Of a DNA stretch of 64,000 nucleotides, positions 22,194 through 34,136 are shown piece by piece. A program made the position numbers and the translations under genes. Below the pieces are notes generated by a model that saw nothing but the letters and a program-made list of their open reading frames with translations, had not been told where the DNA came from and made no database searches. The stretch covers positions 75,372,916 to 75,436,915 of the forward strand of contig CM064866.1 in assembly GCA_032719365.1 (NCBI GenBank), in the 5' to 3' direction. The DNA comes from Prinsepia uniflora (lineage: Eukaryota; Streptophyta; Magnoliopsida; Rosales; Rosaceae). Within the stretch, counting starts at the first letter, position 1; each line of letters opens with the position of its first letter.

Positions 22194-25170
22194 TGTAACG
22201 ACCCGTCCCGGGAGTCGGGATTACAAAGTGTTTAGTGACGGATTAGCTAAGTTAATCAGTGGGTAGTTGGTTACTTTTGGACGTTTGGCGCAGAATGACG
22301 AGTTTGCCCCTAGAACGGCCAAAATGTTGACTTTTAGTTCGGGCAGTCAATTGGACATTGACCGATGACCGTGACGTAGTTCGGGACGTCACGAGTCCGT
22401 AGACAGGTGGCACACCCGATTCCGACATCCGAGGAGGAAGTTATGATGTTCGGAAGCTTGAGGGCACTTTCGTAATTTGGTTAAAAAGGAGGAAATTGTT
22501 GACTTTTTGCATGACAAGGATTCTTCACGCAAACCAAAGACCGTTATGTAGGTCTCGATGTCCTGAGTACAACGGCAGGCGGCACGCCTTTATCGGACGT
22601 CGGATAGTTTAGTTATGGGTCTAAACGTACAAGGGGCAAAATGGTAATTTGTACATTAGAAGGGCAAACTGGTCTTTTGGAGAAGTTTGGAATCTGTGAA
22701 CACCTAGATGATGGCACCTGTCCCTTTTTCATCAGTGACTGGAGGGATGTGGACATGTGGGAGAGTTCTGGTTGGTTCCAGTATTCTCCTATTGTTTTGG
22801 ATGATAAATAAACAAGGGCATGGTTATTGTGTATGCGGGAGTGAAAACCAGAGTGCAATTGTGAGTTAAGGGTGAGAAACAGAGAGGTAGAGGATGATTG
22901 TGAGAACCAATTCTATTGAGGGAGGTGATGGGAATGGAATGGTGGTGCTACTACCCAGAGACCGTCGTGCACGATGGTCTACGGCTAGAGGCAACCGTGT
23001 ACCCTGTTTCGTTTTTGACAGTGGGATTTTGGTTAAGCACTTATAAACTCGTTCTAGGAAGTAATTGAGGATTTTCTGGTGAAATGAGTACGAAAAGCAG
23101 GGAAAGGAGGTTCGCCGTGGACGCCAGCCGTGAAAATCATGAACGGTCAGTCAGAGCTTACAAATGGCAGTTGCTGTTTTCTTGAATTTCCTTTAATCTG
23201 AATGTTTGGGTAACAATTTGGATGTTTGTAGGACCTCATAGGGCCTGAATTCGTGATCCGAGGCCGTATGCAGTGGCTAGAAACCATGATCGACGGAGGG
23301 CCTTATGTTCTGCATATCGGGGAGGTAATTTCTTTTGTTCATTTTGATGATGTGAACCCTTAGATCGATTAAATAAGGTAGGACGAAACTAGTAGAAGTA
23401 AACGGGTTGGAATTGATATAAAATTGATAGTGAATCGCCCACGCCGGTTTAGTTGAACCGGCTGGACTGTTGGACCGGCCTGAACCGGTTGAACACGGGT
23501 TGAAGACGGTGAACAGTGTTAGCGCGTGGCTCCCACGTGCAGCCTCTTTGGGCGGCGAGTGAGGGCGCGTGATGGCTCTTTTGGGAAAGTTTCCAACACG
23601 ACTTTTAAAGTATTCGATGTAACGAACATTTTGGCGCTGGTTTCGAGTCAATCAGACATCGGTTAGATATGTTTAGGGATGTCCGAAGGTTTTAGGGCTC
23701 GGTTAAAAATAGTTAAAAATACGAGAAAATTATGGGACCTTAGTATGACCTTTGTGAAGTAGTTAGTGACCTTAGTATGGGTTTTGGACAGGTTTGGGAA
23801 GGCCGAGGATAGCGGAATGGCCTGGAACGGTATAAGTGCGCGCGTATCGAGGTGACGTCGGAACGGTCTGTGAGTGGACTTTGCTTTCTAACTCTTGATG
23901 CATGCATATATGTTTTTATATGTTTTATATAGTTGATTCTATGATTTGATTTATGATTGTGATGGTTTACGGTTTTTGCACGTTTTTCGAGAAAATTACG
24001 GTATTTCACGTTTTACGAGATTTGACGGATTGGTGCTTTAAACTTGGTTTAATGATTTGATTTCGGATTTGAAATATGATTTGATTTCAAAGAAAGTAAA
24101 AGGATTTTGGAAAGTGATTTCGGGCTTGAAGCCCAGTTTAGAAAAGTGATTTTGAGAAATATGATTTCGGGTTTGTGAATCGGATTTCGGGATGACGATT
24201 CAGGATTCGATTCGGGACTTGAAAGTGGATTCCGGGTTTAGGTTCGGAATGGTTATTCCGGATGCTAGCTTACGGAATGATGGTTGCGGACTCGGATCTG
24301 GAAAGGAGGTGGATATGAGTTCTAGGTTTGGATTCGGGATCCTGATGAGATTGCGGATTCGGATTCGGAAATGGAAAAAGGTTTTCAAACGGATTTGGAT
24401 TGGATTTGCTGGATCTGGTTATTGGGTTTAAAGACCCGGATTATGATTGACGGGGGACGGGCCCGGATTGGGTTTAAAGACCCGGATTGAGTTTAAAGAC
24501 TCGGGAGTTTAAAGACTAGGATATTGATATTTTCCCCCGTAGGCTTGTTGAGTTTAAAGACTCGGGAGTTTAAAGACTCGGATTATATTGAGGCCTGGAT
24601 TGAGTTTAAAGACTCGGATAGATCCAGCAGGTTCGATGGATGGAAATGTGGTTCAATATGTTTTGGTTTTTTCTGTGATTAATGATGACGGTTTTCAAGG
24701 ATGGTTTTCGTTGGTTATAATGGTTTTCGATGGTTTTGGGCTGAGGCCCGGGATTTGAGAAAAAGAAAATTGTGTTTGGTTTTCGTACATGGTTTTATGA
24801 CATGAATTTGATATGCATGCATTGGTTTTTGAAACGGAGGGTATAAAGTAATTGTGTTTTCTGTTAAATGTTTTTTACTTATACTTTATTTCTGTCCACT
24901 CATAGTCTTATCGTGTTTTCGATACCTTCCAGGTTGTTGCGGCGCGGGCTGTCGGTCGAGAGAGACGGAGACATCACACGTATGATCCACAGTAGACTCT
25001 CCGCATTCTGGGAAATGTGGAAATATTGTAGACGGTCGAATCGAAAATCTCTTGTCCGAATTACGTGTCACATGAGGGTTGGACGTCAGTTTAGCCTTCG
25101 TGTCATGCGTAAGCTAGACGGGAGCAGGGTTTAGCCCTTATTCCCGGGGGATTAGGGGTGAGCCCTGACA
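22194..25170 (+). mobile_element. Solo LTR, ~3-kb Ty3 family (2977 bp)
   Basis: Starts TGTAACGACCCGTCCCGGG and ends GCCCTGACA. A perfect TSD TGAAC flanks it (22189-22193, 25171-25175). It has the same family and nearly the same length as the 5' LTR at 53180-56157. The GAGTTTAAAGACTCGG cluster is at about 24426-24620. It was inserted into a short internal repeat ('atgggaaccgg.catgaac') of the older solo LTR. Confidence 0.9.
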
Positions 25171-26176
25171 TGAACCCTAGAAAGGTTATTGTGGTACATG
25201 ACGATTTATGGGAACCGGACATGAACCCTTAAATGGATGTTATAGATCATGACGGTTCAGGGGGACCGGGCATGAATGTTTATGTTATGTATATATATGT
25301 ATTCATATACCTTCCTTTACTTCTATTATCTCCTCCGGGGAGGGTCGTTGGCCTGGGTGGACCCCGGAGTAGCCACAGAGCACCGACTGAGTGGAGTCGC
25401 CCTCAGTTGGGTTCCTTACTCTCAGGAAGGAATGGATTGTAACCTCAGAATGGGTCATTGGTCTACGGACATTGACCTTGGACTCTGAGAGACTTGGGTT
25501 TGACACCCCGGGTAGCACGCGCGTAGCTTTGGAAACCATGACAGGATTGGTTGTGTGAATTATATGTATATATGATATATATGTTATGTAATATGTGATA
25601 TGCACAGGATTTGGGCAGTGGCCCGTGTACTTGGTTTCAGTATCGATATGGTTTTGGGCTGAGTCCCTTATGGATTTGGGCAGTGGCCCGTATACTTGCT
25701 TTCATTATGGTTTTGGGCTTAGTTCCCACATGTGGTTCATTTGGTTAAATGGTTTTCGAATGCATGCAGACTTTTTAGTGAAGAGTACAAATGTCTTTCT
25801 TATGAAATGTTTTTTATAAACTGGTTGTTTTGTCCACTCACAGCTTTTAATGTTTTGACTGCCCTTCAGGTTGACAACGGATGTGGACTGTAGCAGAGAC
25901 CGAGATATCACATACCTCCTCCGGATCCTTGCGTACTCTGATAGCCCGAGAGGGCAAAGGTCGGAAATATCTCTTGTCTGACACTTCGTGTCAGACAGGA
26001 GCAGGGTCATCCCGCATTAATCCCGGGGGGATTGGGATGGGTCCTGTCAAGTGAGCTCCCAAAAGGCCTCGCGCTAGATAGATACGTGCTCATACATATA
26101 AGGCACTTCACGTTTCCCTCCACGAACGATGTGGGATTGTTCACCATTCTTCTCAAGATACGGGTCTTACACCATG

Positions 26177-26690
26177 AACATCTTCTATGCAAATTGACCA
26201 CCTCATCATACAACGGTTTATGAAAGCACGTTGAGCAAGGTGACATACACTCACCTGGGCTCCAAGTGGTTTTCGGTCAATCCATGGACATCTCTAGGCC
26301 AACCGGCCACCTCATCGGGTTAGGGTTTGCACAAGCTAGCCGAGAAAGGTGACATACACTCACCTTGGCTCCAAGTGGTTCTCGATCGGTTCATGGACAT
26401 CTCCAAGGCCGATCAGTCGCCTCATCGTGTGAGGGTCTGCGCAAGCTGACTGAGCAAGGTGACATACACTCACCTTGGCTCCAAGTGGTTCTCGGTCAGT
26501 CCATGGATATCTCCTAGGTTGATCGACCACATCATCGTGTGAGGGTGGTCCATGCAAGCTGGTCGAGCAAGGTGATATACATTCACCTTGGCTCCAAGTG
26601 GTGCTCAGTTTGTCCATGGACATCTTTTAGGCCGATCAGCCACCTCATCGTGCGCGGATCCACACAAGTTTACCGAATCACATTCCCTTC
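26177..26690. repeat. ~110-bp tandem array, right part
   Basis: Completes the split unit, then units start at 26262, 26371, 26481 and 26594 with spacings of 109-113 bp. With the left part this makes about seven units. The array may be the U3 or 3' untranslated repeat of an old LTR element. Confidence 0.88.
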
Positions 26691-27430
26691 AGCATCACTC
26701 CTCAGCCAAGGACTCGGAGGACTGGGAACTGGCATAGTGTATACCTACACATGCCGACATGTACAATATAAGCCCTCGACCGAGGAAATCCACCGTAATC
26801 AATGACCTGGGGGACTTCTGTTCGTATTTAAATTGGTCGGCCTGACAAAAGACTGAGCAGACATACATTAAAAATTTTCAAGCCCTTTAGCTGGCCAAAC
26901 ATACAAACCATGCTCAAACCAACCAGAGTTGACCGATCACACCTGGTCGGTCAGACCCTCCATCCATCATGATTACACAATAAGGCCAGAACAGCATAGA
27001 CACATCAGATATGATCGACATGACCTCTCATTCGACCACCGCAAACAATCAGCAAGAGGTCGATCGACAAATAGGCCGACTACATCTGGTCGGTCAGGCC
27101 CACTAACATGTCATAAATATTACTCATGACCACATCAGGACACGTGTCAGCTCCTAAATGCCACAACATTTTGTCTCACATCGACAAACATCAACTACAT
27201 TCAATGCTACTATAAATACAAGGGTATCCCCCTCTAAAAAGTAATGACAATCTTGTCTTCACGCTGCCTAAATTACTAGTGTACCATTCTTACTTAATCT
27301 TACTTAAGTATCGGAGATTATTAGACTAACACCATACCAGTATCTCTTTGCTCATATCCTCTCACTTAAATATATTTGCATCAACAAGTCGAGTCTAGGC
27401 TTGTCCATTTTTTGCATCAACAAGCTTGAT
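26691..27430 (+). mobile_element. Possible 3' part of a Tat-like LTR
   Basis: A TATAAATA box at 27211, a 'acttaagtatcggag' block and endings in 'ttgcatcaaca' (about 27391) resemble the R-U5 end of Tat-lineage Ty3 LTRs. No TSD or internal domain was found, so the limits are uncertain. Confidence 0.35.
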
Positions 27431-27984
27431 TCTAAATATATTTGCAGAATATTGAAGAAACCTTAAAAAATGAGATCCCCGCTCACTTAATTAATTATAG
27501 TCCATTGACTTAGATTTTGAACCAAATAAATAAAATTTTATCCACATTTTTAATTAAAATTCACAAATGATGCCATTTTAAAAATATCTCACAAAAATTG
27601 AATTTACCCAAGAAAAAAGGTATTATATGTTATCTTTTACTAAAATGAAAATACATTTATCTATTTAAAAAATTCTACTTATTGTTTTAGAAAAAGAAAA
27701 AAATAATAATTTTGCTCCTAGTAGAAGTATACACGTTTTGAAACCTATAATCAGATTAGACCTATATTCTCCGTATGTTCAGTTGTTACCTATAGTTTTC
27801 AGATATTAATTTATGTGCCTAATTTAAAAGAGTGGTTTCTTTTTATTTCGTTGTAGATTCTTTGTACAAGATTTTGAGTTATTTCCATTTTAATTTGCAT
27901 TAAGGAAAGTTTTTTTTTTTCTAAAATATTATTCCATACCTCTATTTTTCTATTTTTCCTCAACAAAAATCAAATAAACCTACC

Positions 27985-28150
27985 CGCAGAGATGCTGACT
28001 AGCGAGACACCAGCCATTAATTATTAGTATTACACTCAGAGTCCTTAGACGAAATTGGGGAGGCTTACTTATCAAAAAAAAAAAAAAAAGGAGGCTCCAC
28101 CATTCACAGGCTGCCGGAGTAGGGCACCAACCCACGTGGGGCTCTAAGTT
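27985..28150 (+). repeat. Shared upstream segment, copy B (orphan)
   Basis: Shares 'agacgaaattg.ggagg' with copy A and 'ggaggctccaccattcac' plus a CACGTG G-box (28133-28138) with copy C. No TPS gene follows. An A-run splits it at about 28075. Confidence 0.6.
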
Positions 28151-29209
28151 TTTCGGTGGATCGAGGCCACAAAAGTAAAAAACACGATTAATTTGATGGA
28201 TCGAAGATATTTTCATCACATCACATCCGCCAACAGTTGAATATGCATGCGCAAAGCTCCAATATTTGCTTGGTAAGCTTTTTTTGTTTTTTTTTTAAAT
28301 ATATAAATTAGGGCCATTAACGTATAAATTTATTACAAAATTTATAAATAAAAAAATTAAATTCATAAATCTTTTAATTAGTTAAAAAATTATACAATTT
28401 AAAATAAATCATAATTTTTATATAAATTATAACTAATGTCACTTAATTGTAAATTAGTCCAATAACAATCTAAAAAGCACTTACCAAAATTTATCATGAT
28501 TTCAACATTACTTTTTTTCATTATTATTATAAGATTATATTGAGAATTATAAAAACATTACTCTTATTTATAATTTTTTTTCACTTACTCATTTTAAAAG
28601 TAATATGAGTATCTAATCTAATTTAAAGTAAGATAATTAAAAACAATAATTCTTCAAAAATACTTTTAAATTTTAAATTTAAAAATTCTTTATCTTCCGA
28701 TATTAAATAATTTGGTTAATTTCGTATAGTTTAAGGTTTAATTCTTGAATTTTGGAGAATTAAACATTATGTTGTACGATTTTCCACCCCCATTCCGCCC
28801 CCTTCCCCCCCCCCCCCCCCCCCGGGCCCAAAAAAAATTATACCCTACCATTGAACTCCAAACAATACGAACTTAATTTTTTATTTTATAGAAAATATTC
28901 AATTATAACTATATACAATATATATAATATTTTTTATATGCATAATATAATAAATAGCCCAAGAGGCCAAAGAAATCAAACACTAAGGGGCACATAGGGT
29001 AAAGAGGACAAAAAAAACAATCTTATTTTTAATTGTTTAAATGAATTCTCAATAACTCACTCATCCTTTTTATTGAGATATAAAATGGTAGATATGAAAT
29101 TTATTGTTTACAAATTATGTTTAGAGACTTTTGATTAAAAAAAGTTTGAGATAAGGTCTTATTTTGTTTAATATACAAGCATTAAAGGTTTTAAATAAAA
29201 GTAAAAATT

Positions 29210-29740
29210 GTTAAGGATGTAACAATAATTTACTCTATAAATTATTAATTAAATCTTTAATAAAATTAATACATTTTACTTGAACTTAAAATAAATGATA
29301 ATCTTTTAGTCTTTGTTAGTTCTCTCCATTATTTTTTAGTCATATATATATTTATTGTCATCTTTTGGTACAATTTATAATTAAGATTTTAGCTCTTGTT
29401 TTATAATTTAAACGTATATATTGCAATTGATTTTTTATTTTTTGAAACCGCCAATAACAAAATCTGGGTTATTTCGAGTTTAATGATAGAGTATAAAATG
29501 TTTTAGAGAGGGAGTGAAGGTTGTTTAGATAGGAGCGGTAGTAGAAGAGTTTATGACTTAGAGTTTAAGGTTTAATTCTTAAATTTTGAGCATCAAATTC
29601 AAGAACTAAACACTAAATTATAAGTTATTAACCTAATATTTTAATATATTAAAAAAATAAAAAATTTTGAAATTTAATAGTATTTTTTAACATTCTTTAT
29701 TATCTCATTTTAAATTGGATTGTCCTTACATTAATATTGT
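29210..29740 (+). repeat. AT-rich dispersed repeat, copy 1
   Basis: Matches 35040-35480 in the same orientation. Common strings include 'gacttagagttta', 'aagaactaaa' and 'aatattttaatat'. It may be a non-autonomous element; its ends are not defined. Confidence 0.5.
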
Positions 29741-30772
29741 TAATTAGTAAAATTTTAAATAAATACTAATGTTGTCAACGACTCATCTTAATTATTTTGT
29801 ACAATGAATTCTATTCATATTTTTACCTCAATGAAATGACAAAGTAATGAAGAATGTTTATATCGGAAATTTGAGAAGTTAAGTTATACCTAGAGTTGGT
29901 ATTTACCAGTTTTTTTTTTCATACATACATGCCGGTCACCAAATTAAGCCTTTACTCTTATTTTCTCAATTGATTTATACAACACTCTTAGTTATTTATG
30001 TGTACCCAAAGTATGTGGTGGAAAACGATTTGAATTAGCAAATCGCTTTGTATGGAGATCCAATATATCCACCAATAAAGTGTGCAGAACGTCTTACACA
30101 GTCATCCTCGGCCTTACACAGTCATCCTCGGCCTTACACATATATATTAATATTAGTGAATCCTACTCCTACTTGTATAAATATATAGACCGAGAATCAA
30201 TCATGACCTTAACACATTATTGCATTTCCGGCCCCATTATACTAAACGAGTGAACCGTAGTCACCGTACTCACCTGAGTAGGTCGCACTTACGTCCATCT
30301 CACATACTGACAAGCCAGATATTTTTCATAATTCTACAATAATAGGTTATTGGAGAGTACATATATATACAATTTAATACTCTTCATGTCAATTTACGTA
30401 AAAGAATTTTATTCCTTTCTTATATATATATATAGATTTGTTTGTATTTTTCCTCTATTGTTTTACTTTACACTTCCAAATGTGTCACTATATAGTGCTA
30501 CGCAAACATCACTTTTTGTAAGGAAAAATTACATAAAAGTATCTAAATTATTTTGTCAATTTCAGGAAAATACATCGGTTATGTTAATCATTCAAAATTC
30601 AGTTAATTGTCTATTGACAAATTTTGAATGGGCATTTTGGAAACAATCTTAATTTATCTCCCTTCTTTCTCTTTGTTAATTCATCATCTTCATTTTCCTC
30701 AATTCATTATTTTCATCAATCATCATCTCATTTTTCCCAATTCTTCATCAATCATCTTCCATGAATCCAAAT

Positions 30773-31150
30773 TCACAAGATTCTACAGTAATTGAACAAT
30801 TTATCATCATCGTCTTCCTCAATTTATCATTATCAAAATATTATATCTATTTCTCAGAAGAAGAAAAAATGTGAAAAAATAACCAAAAAAAAACCCCCAC
30901 AAGATTATGCAACAATTGAACAATTTATCATCATCATCTTCCTCAATTTATCATCATCATATTAGATCTATTTCTCAAGAAAAAGCGATAGAGTGGAAAA
31001 AGAAAAAAAAAACTCGCAAGATTCTGCAGTAATTGAACAATTTATCATTTTTTTCCTCAATTTATTAACATCATAACATTAGATCTATTTCCCACAAAAA
31101 AATTTGGAAAAAGAAAAAAAAAACCCCACATAATTCTGCAGCAATTGAAC
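30773..31150 (+). repeat. ~112-123-bp minisatellite inside unit 1
   Basis: About three units, each beginning 'acaagatt.tgcag.aattg' and holding 'ttcctcaatttat' and 'agatctatttc'. Starts lie near 30773, 30896, 31016 and 31128 (partial). Confidence 0.75.
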
Positions 31151-31654
31151 AATTATAGAATATAACTGAGGGTGTAAGAATCTTTGTACACAATGTGGGC
31201 CACAAAACCCTAAGCAGGTTATAGTTTAATAGTATTTATTTTTATTTTGTATGATTTTAAGGTTTTTTATTCAATCACAAAATGACTTTAAATGCTTATA
31301 TATAAAAATGAATGAGGGTAGGGGCTAGGGCACTAGGGCATTTGGCTCTCTACTCTACAACTATGGATTAAAATATCAGTATATTTCGTCGAAATTTTGG
31401 TATTTTGGGTCGATGGCAAAAAAGAAGAGGGAGAAGATATTGACCGATATTTCGCCAAATCTTCTTGTTCTGAGTCCACAGATCTCGTTATGGGATCAAA
31501 ACGATCGAGATAGGATGTTAATTAGTGAAAATTAGACGTAAAACGAAGGAGTTTAAATCGGGTCGAGAAACCCGAGTTGCAGACCCGCTGGAGGAAGAAG
31601 ATGATTGTCACTGTGTATGTGTTATATATTATATGTGCTTTAAAGTTACAACTA

Positions 31655-31740
31655 CCTTGGCTTAGCTGAGTTGGCTTTGTGGTTGTTTTTCCTTCCTGGT
31701 CACTTGGGTTTGAACCCTGAGGTTGGCAAGCTTCTGATTG
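31655..31740 (+). mobile_element. tRNA-derived SINE-like head, copy 1
   Basis: An A-box-like TGGCTTAGCTGAGTTGGC (31658-31675) and a B-box-like GGGTTTGAACCC (31706-31717) lie 48 bp apart, as in Pol III tRNA promoters. T-rich sequence follows. SINE boundaries and TSD are not clear. Confidence 0.5.
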
Positions 31741-32583
31741 TTTTTTTTTTAACTATTCTTTCTAATTTTTCAACAAATTTTGGCCTTCTTTTTTCATTTT
31801 TTCCCCAATTTTAAATATATCAATTTCTTCCAATTTTTGGCCCTATTTTTCATCTTCTTTTTTTCAATTTAAATGTATTTGGACTTATTTTATCATTTTC
31901 CTTCCATTGAAATTTTTTTATGCTTATTGTTATATTTTTAACTATATTAACATTCAATTATAGTAATACACTTCAATTTATCTTTATATTTAAAATTTCT
32001 ATTATTAGTAATCATCATAATCATATTACATCATATTATACATCATATATATATATATATATATATTATATCAAAGCCATTTTATATATTTATTAGTCTT
32101 ATATAACCATTATTGGGTACTTAAATTTTTCTCAAAGTTTCATTAAAAGTTTCTAACTTTTAGACTAAATTTTCGTCATTTTTGCAAACATCACTTTTTG
32201 TAAGGAAAAATTACAGAAAAATATCTAAATTACTGTGTCAATTTCAAAAAAATACATCGGATATGTTAATCATCCAAAACTTAGTTAATTGTCTATTGAC
32301 AAATTTTGAATGAGCATTTTGGAAACAATCTTAATTCTTCTCCCTTCTTCCTTTTTATTAATTCATCATCTTCATCTTCCTCAATTCATTATCTTCATTA
32401 ATCATCATCTCATTTTTCCCAATTCTTCATCAATCATCATCCATGAATCCAAATTCACAAGATTCTACAGTAATTGAACAATTTATCATCATCGTCTTCC
32501 TCAATTTATCATTATCAAAATATTAGATCTATTTCCCGGAAGAAGAAAAAATGTGGAAAAATAAAAATAAAAAAACAGCACAA

Positions 32584-32950
32584 TGTCAAGACCCGTCCCA
32601 ATCCCCCCGAGATTAACGCGGGACGACCCTGATCCCATCTGACACGGAGTGTCAGACAAGGGAAATTTCCGTCATTAGCCCGCTCGGGCCATCAGAGTAC
32701 ACCAGAATCCGGAGGAGGTATATGATATCTCTGTCTCTGCTACAGTCCACATCCGTTGTCAACCTGAAGGGCAGTCAAAACATTTAAAAGCTGTGAGTGG
32801 ACAAAACAAATCATTTAATAAAAACATTTCGTAACAAGACACTTGTACCCTTCACTAAAAAGTATACATGCATTCGAAAACCATTTAACGAGAAGAACCA
32901 TATTGGGGAACTAAGCCCAAAACCATAACCGAAAGAACCATAAAGATTGG
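32584..32950 (-). mobile_element. Antisense fragment of a Tekay-like LTR
   Basis: Starts TGTCAAGACCCGTCCC and, read on the minus strand, matches the last ~370 bp of the solo LTR ending at 26049 (including 'gacaacggatgtggactgta'). It is absent from tandem unit 1, so it arrived after the duplication or was lost from unit 1. Confidence 0.75.
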
Positions 32951-33631
32951 AAAATGAAAAAAAAAAAAAAACCCCCACAAGATTCTGCAGTAATTGAACA
33001 ATTCATCATCATCTTCTTCCTCAATTTATTAGCATCATAACATTAGATCTATTTCCCACAAAAAAAAATATCTGGAAAAAGACAAAAGAAACCCACATAA
33101 TTCTGCAGCAATTGAACAATTATAGAAAATAACTGAGGGTGTAAGAATCTTTGTACACAATGTGGGCCACGAAAACCTCGGCCGGTTATAGTTTAATAGT
33201 ATTTATTTTTATTTTGCATGATTTGTAAGGTTTTTTATTCACTCACAAAATGACTTTAAAATGCTTATATATAAAAATGAGTGAGGGTAGGGGCTAGGGC
33301 ACTAGGGCATTTGGCTCCTGTACCTTACAACCATGGATGAAAATATTAGTATATTTCGGTATTTTAGGCCAACGGCACATAAGAAGAGGGAGAAGATATT
33401 GACCGATATTTTGTCAAATCTTCTTATTCTGAGTCCACAGATCTCGTTATGGGATCAAAATGATCGAGATAACATGTTAATTAGTGAAAATTAGATGTAA
33501 AACGATGGAGTTTAAGTCGGGTCAAGTCGCCGGGTCGAGAGAAACCTGAGTTGCAGACCCGCTGGAAGAAAAAGATGATTGTTACTATGTATGTGTTATA
33601 TATTATATGTGCTTTAAAGTCACAACTACCT

Positions 33632-33715
33632 TGGCTTAACTGAGTTGGCTTGGTGGCTGCTTTTCCTTCCTGGTCACTTGGGTTTGAACCCTGAGGTTGG
33701 CAAGCTTCTAATTGT
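33632..33715 (+). mobile_element. tRNA-derived SINE-like head, copy 2
   Basis: Duplicated with unit 2. The A-box-like string has one change (TTAACTGAG), and the B box is unchanged. Confidence 0.48.
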
Positions 33716-34136
33716 TTTTTTAAAAAACTATCCTTTCTAATTTTTCAACAAATTTTGGCCTACTTTTTTCATTTTTTCCTCAATTTTAAATATATCAATT
33801 TCTTCCAAATTTTTAACAAATTTTGGCCCTATTTTTCATCTTTTTTTCAATTTAAATGTATTTGGACTTATTTTATCATTTTCCTTCCATTATGCTTATT
33901 GTTATGTTTTTAACTATATTAATATTCAATTATAGTAATACACTTTAATTTATCTTTATATTTAAAAAAATTCTTATTAGTAATCGTTAGAATCATATTA
34001 TATATGATATATATATATTATATCAAAATCATTTTATATATTTATTAATCTTATATAACCATTATTGGGTATTTAAACTTTTCCCAAATTTTCATTAAAA
34101 GTTTCCAACTTTTAGACTAAATTGTCGTCATTTTTG

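Larger units (their letters stand above)
12654..26049 (+). mobile_element. Solo LTR of a Tekay-like Ty3 element, split by two insertions
   Basis: Pieces 12654-13600, 21361-22193 and 25176-26049 make about 2650 bp, beginning TGTAACGACC and ending GTCCTGTCA. A perfect TSD AGTGA flanks it (12649-12653, 26050-26054). It shares blocks with the 2608-bp LTRs at 40337 and 47528, including a 26-bp palindrome (13170-13195) and a 'ggcctgggtggaccc' block near 25350. No internal domain remains, consistent with LTR-LTR recombination. Confidence 0.88.
12133..26171 (-). mobile_element. Cassandra TRIM element, split by later insertions
   Basis: Two 284-bp LTRs: 12133-12416, and 12487-12653 continuing at 26055-26171. 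The internal region is only about 70 bp (12417-12486) and contains GCTCTGATACCA (12471-12482), the complement of a tRNA-Met primer site, so the element points to the minus strand. Each LTR holds a 5S-rRNA-like core on the minus strand (about 12214-12277 and 12568-12632). A perfect TSD CCATG flanks it (12128-12132, 26172-26176). It codes for no protein, as is normal for this family. The right LTR was interrupted by the Ty3 solo LTR. Confidence 0.9.
27431..30501. other. AT-rich intergenic region, no gene
   Basis: Contains shared segment B (27985-28150), a poly-C run (28805-28823), a 20-bp direct duplication at 30093-30132 ('cttacacagtcatcctcggc'), and one copy of an AT-rich dispersed repeat (29210-29740). 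No coding region is supported. Confidence 0.6.
30502..32183 (+). repeat. 1.7-kb tandem duplication, unit 1
   Basis: Begins 'gcaaacatcactttttgtaa' and ends 'gtcatttttg'. It is repeated directly at 32184-34136. It contains a 112-123-bp minisatellite and a tRNA-related SINE-like head. Confidence 0.88.
32184..34136 (+). repeat. Tandem duplication, unit 2 (with inserted LTR fragment)
   Basis: Homologous to 30502-32183 and colinear, ending 'gtcatttttg' at 34136. It is longer because an LTR fragment was inserted at 32584-32950. The SINE-like head recurs with boxes at 32184 + ~1448 (33632-33649) and 33680-33691. Confidence 0.88.

Noticed and set aside
30350..30652. 100-aa open frame in AT-rich DNA
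   Set aside because: Composition-driven, part of the tandem-duplication flank, no domain.
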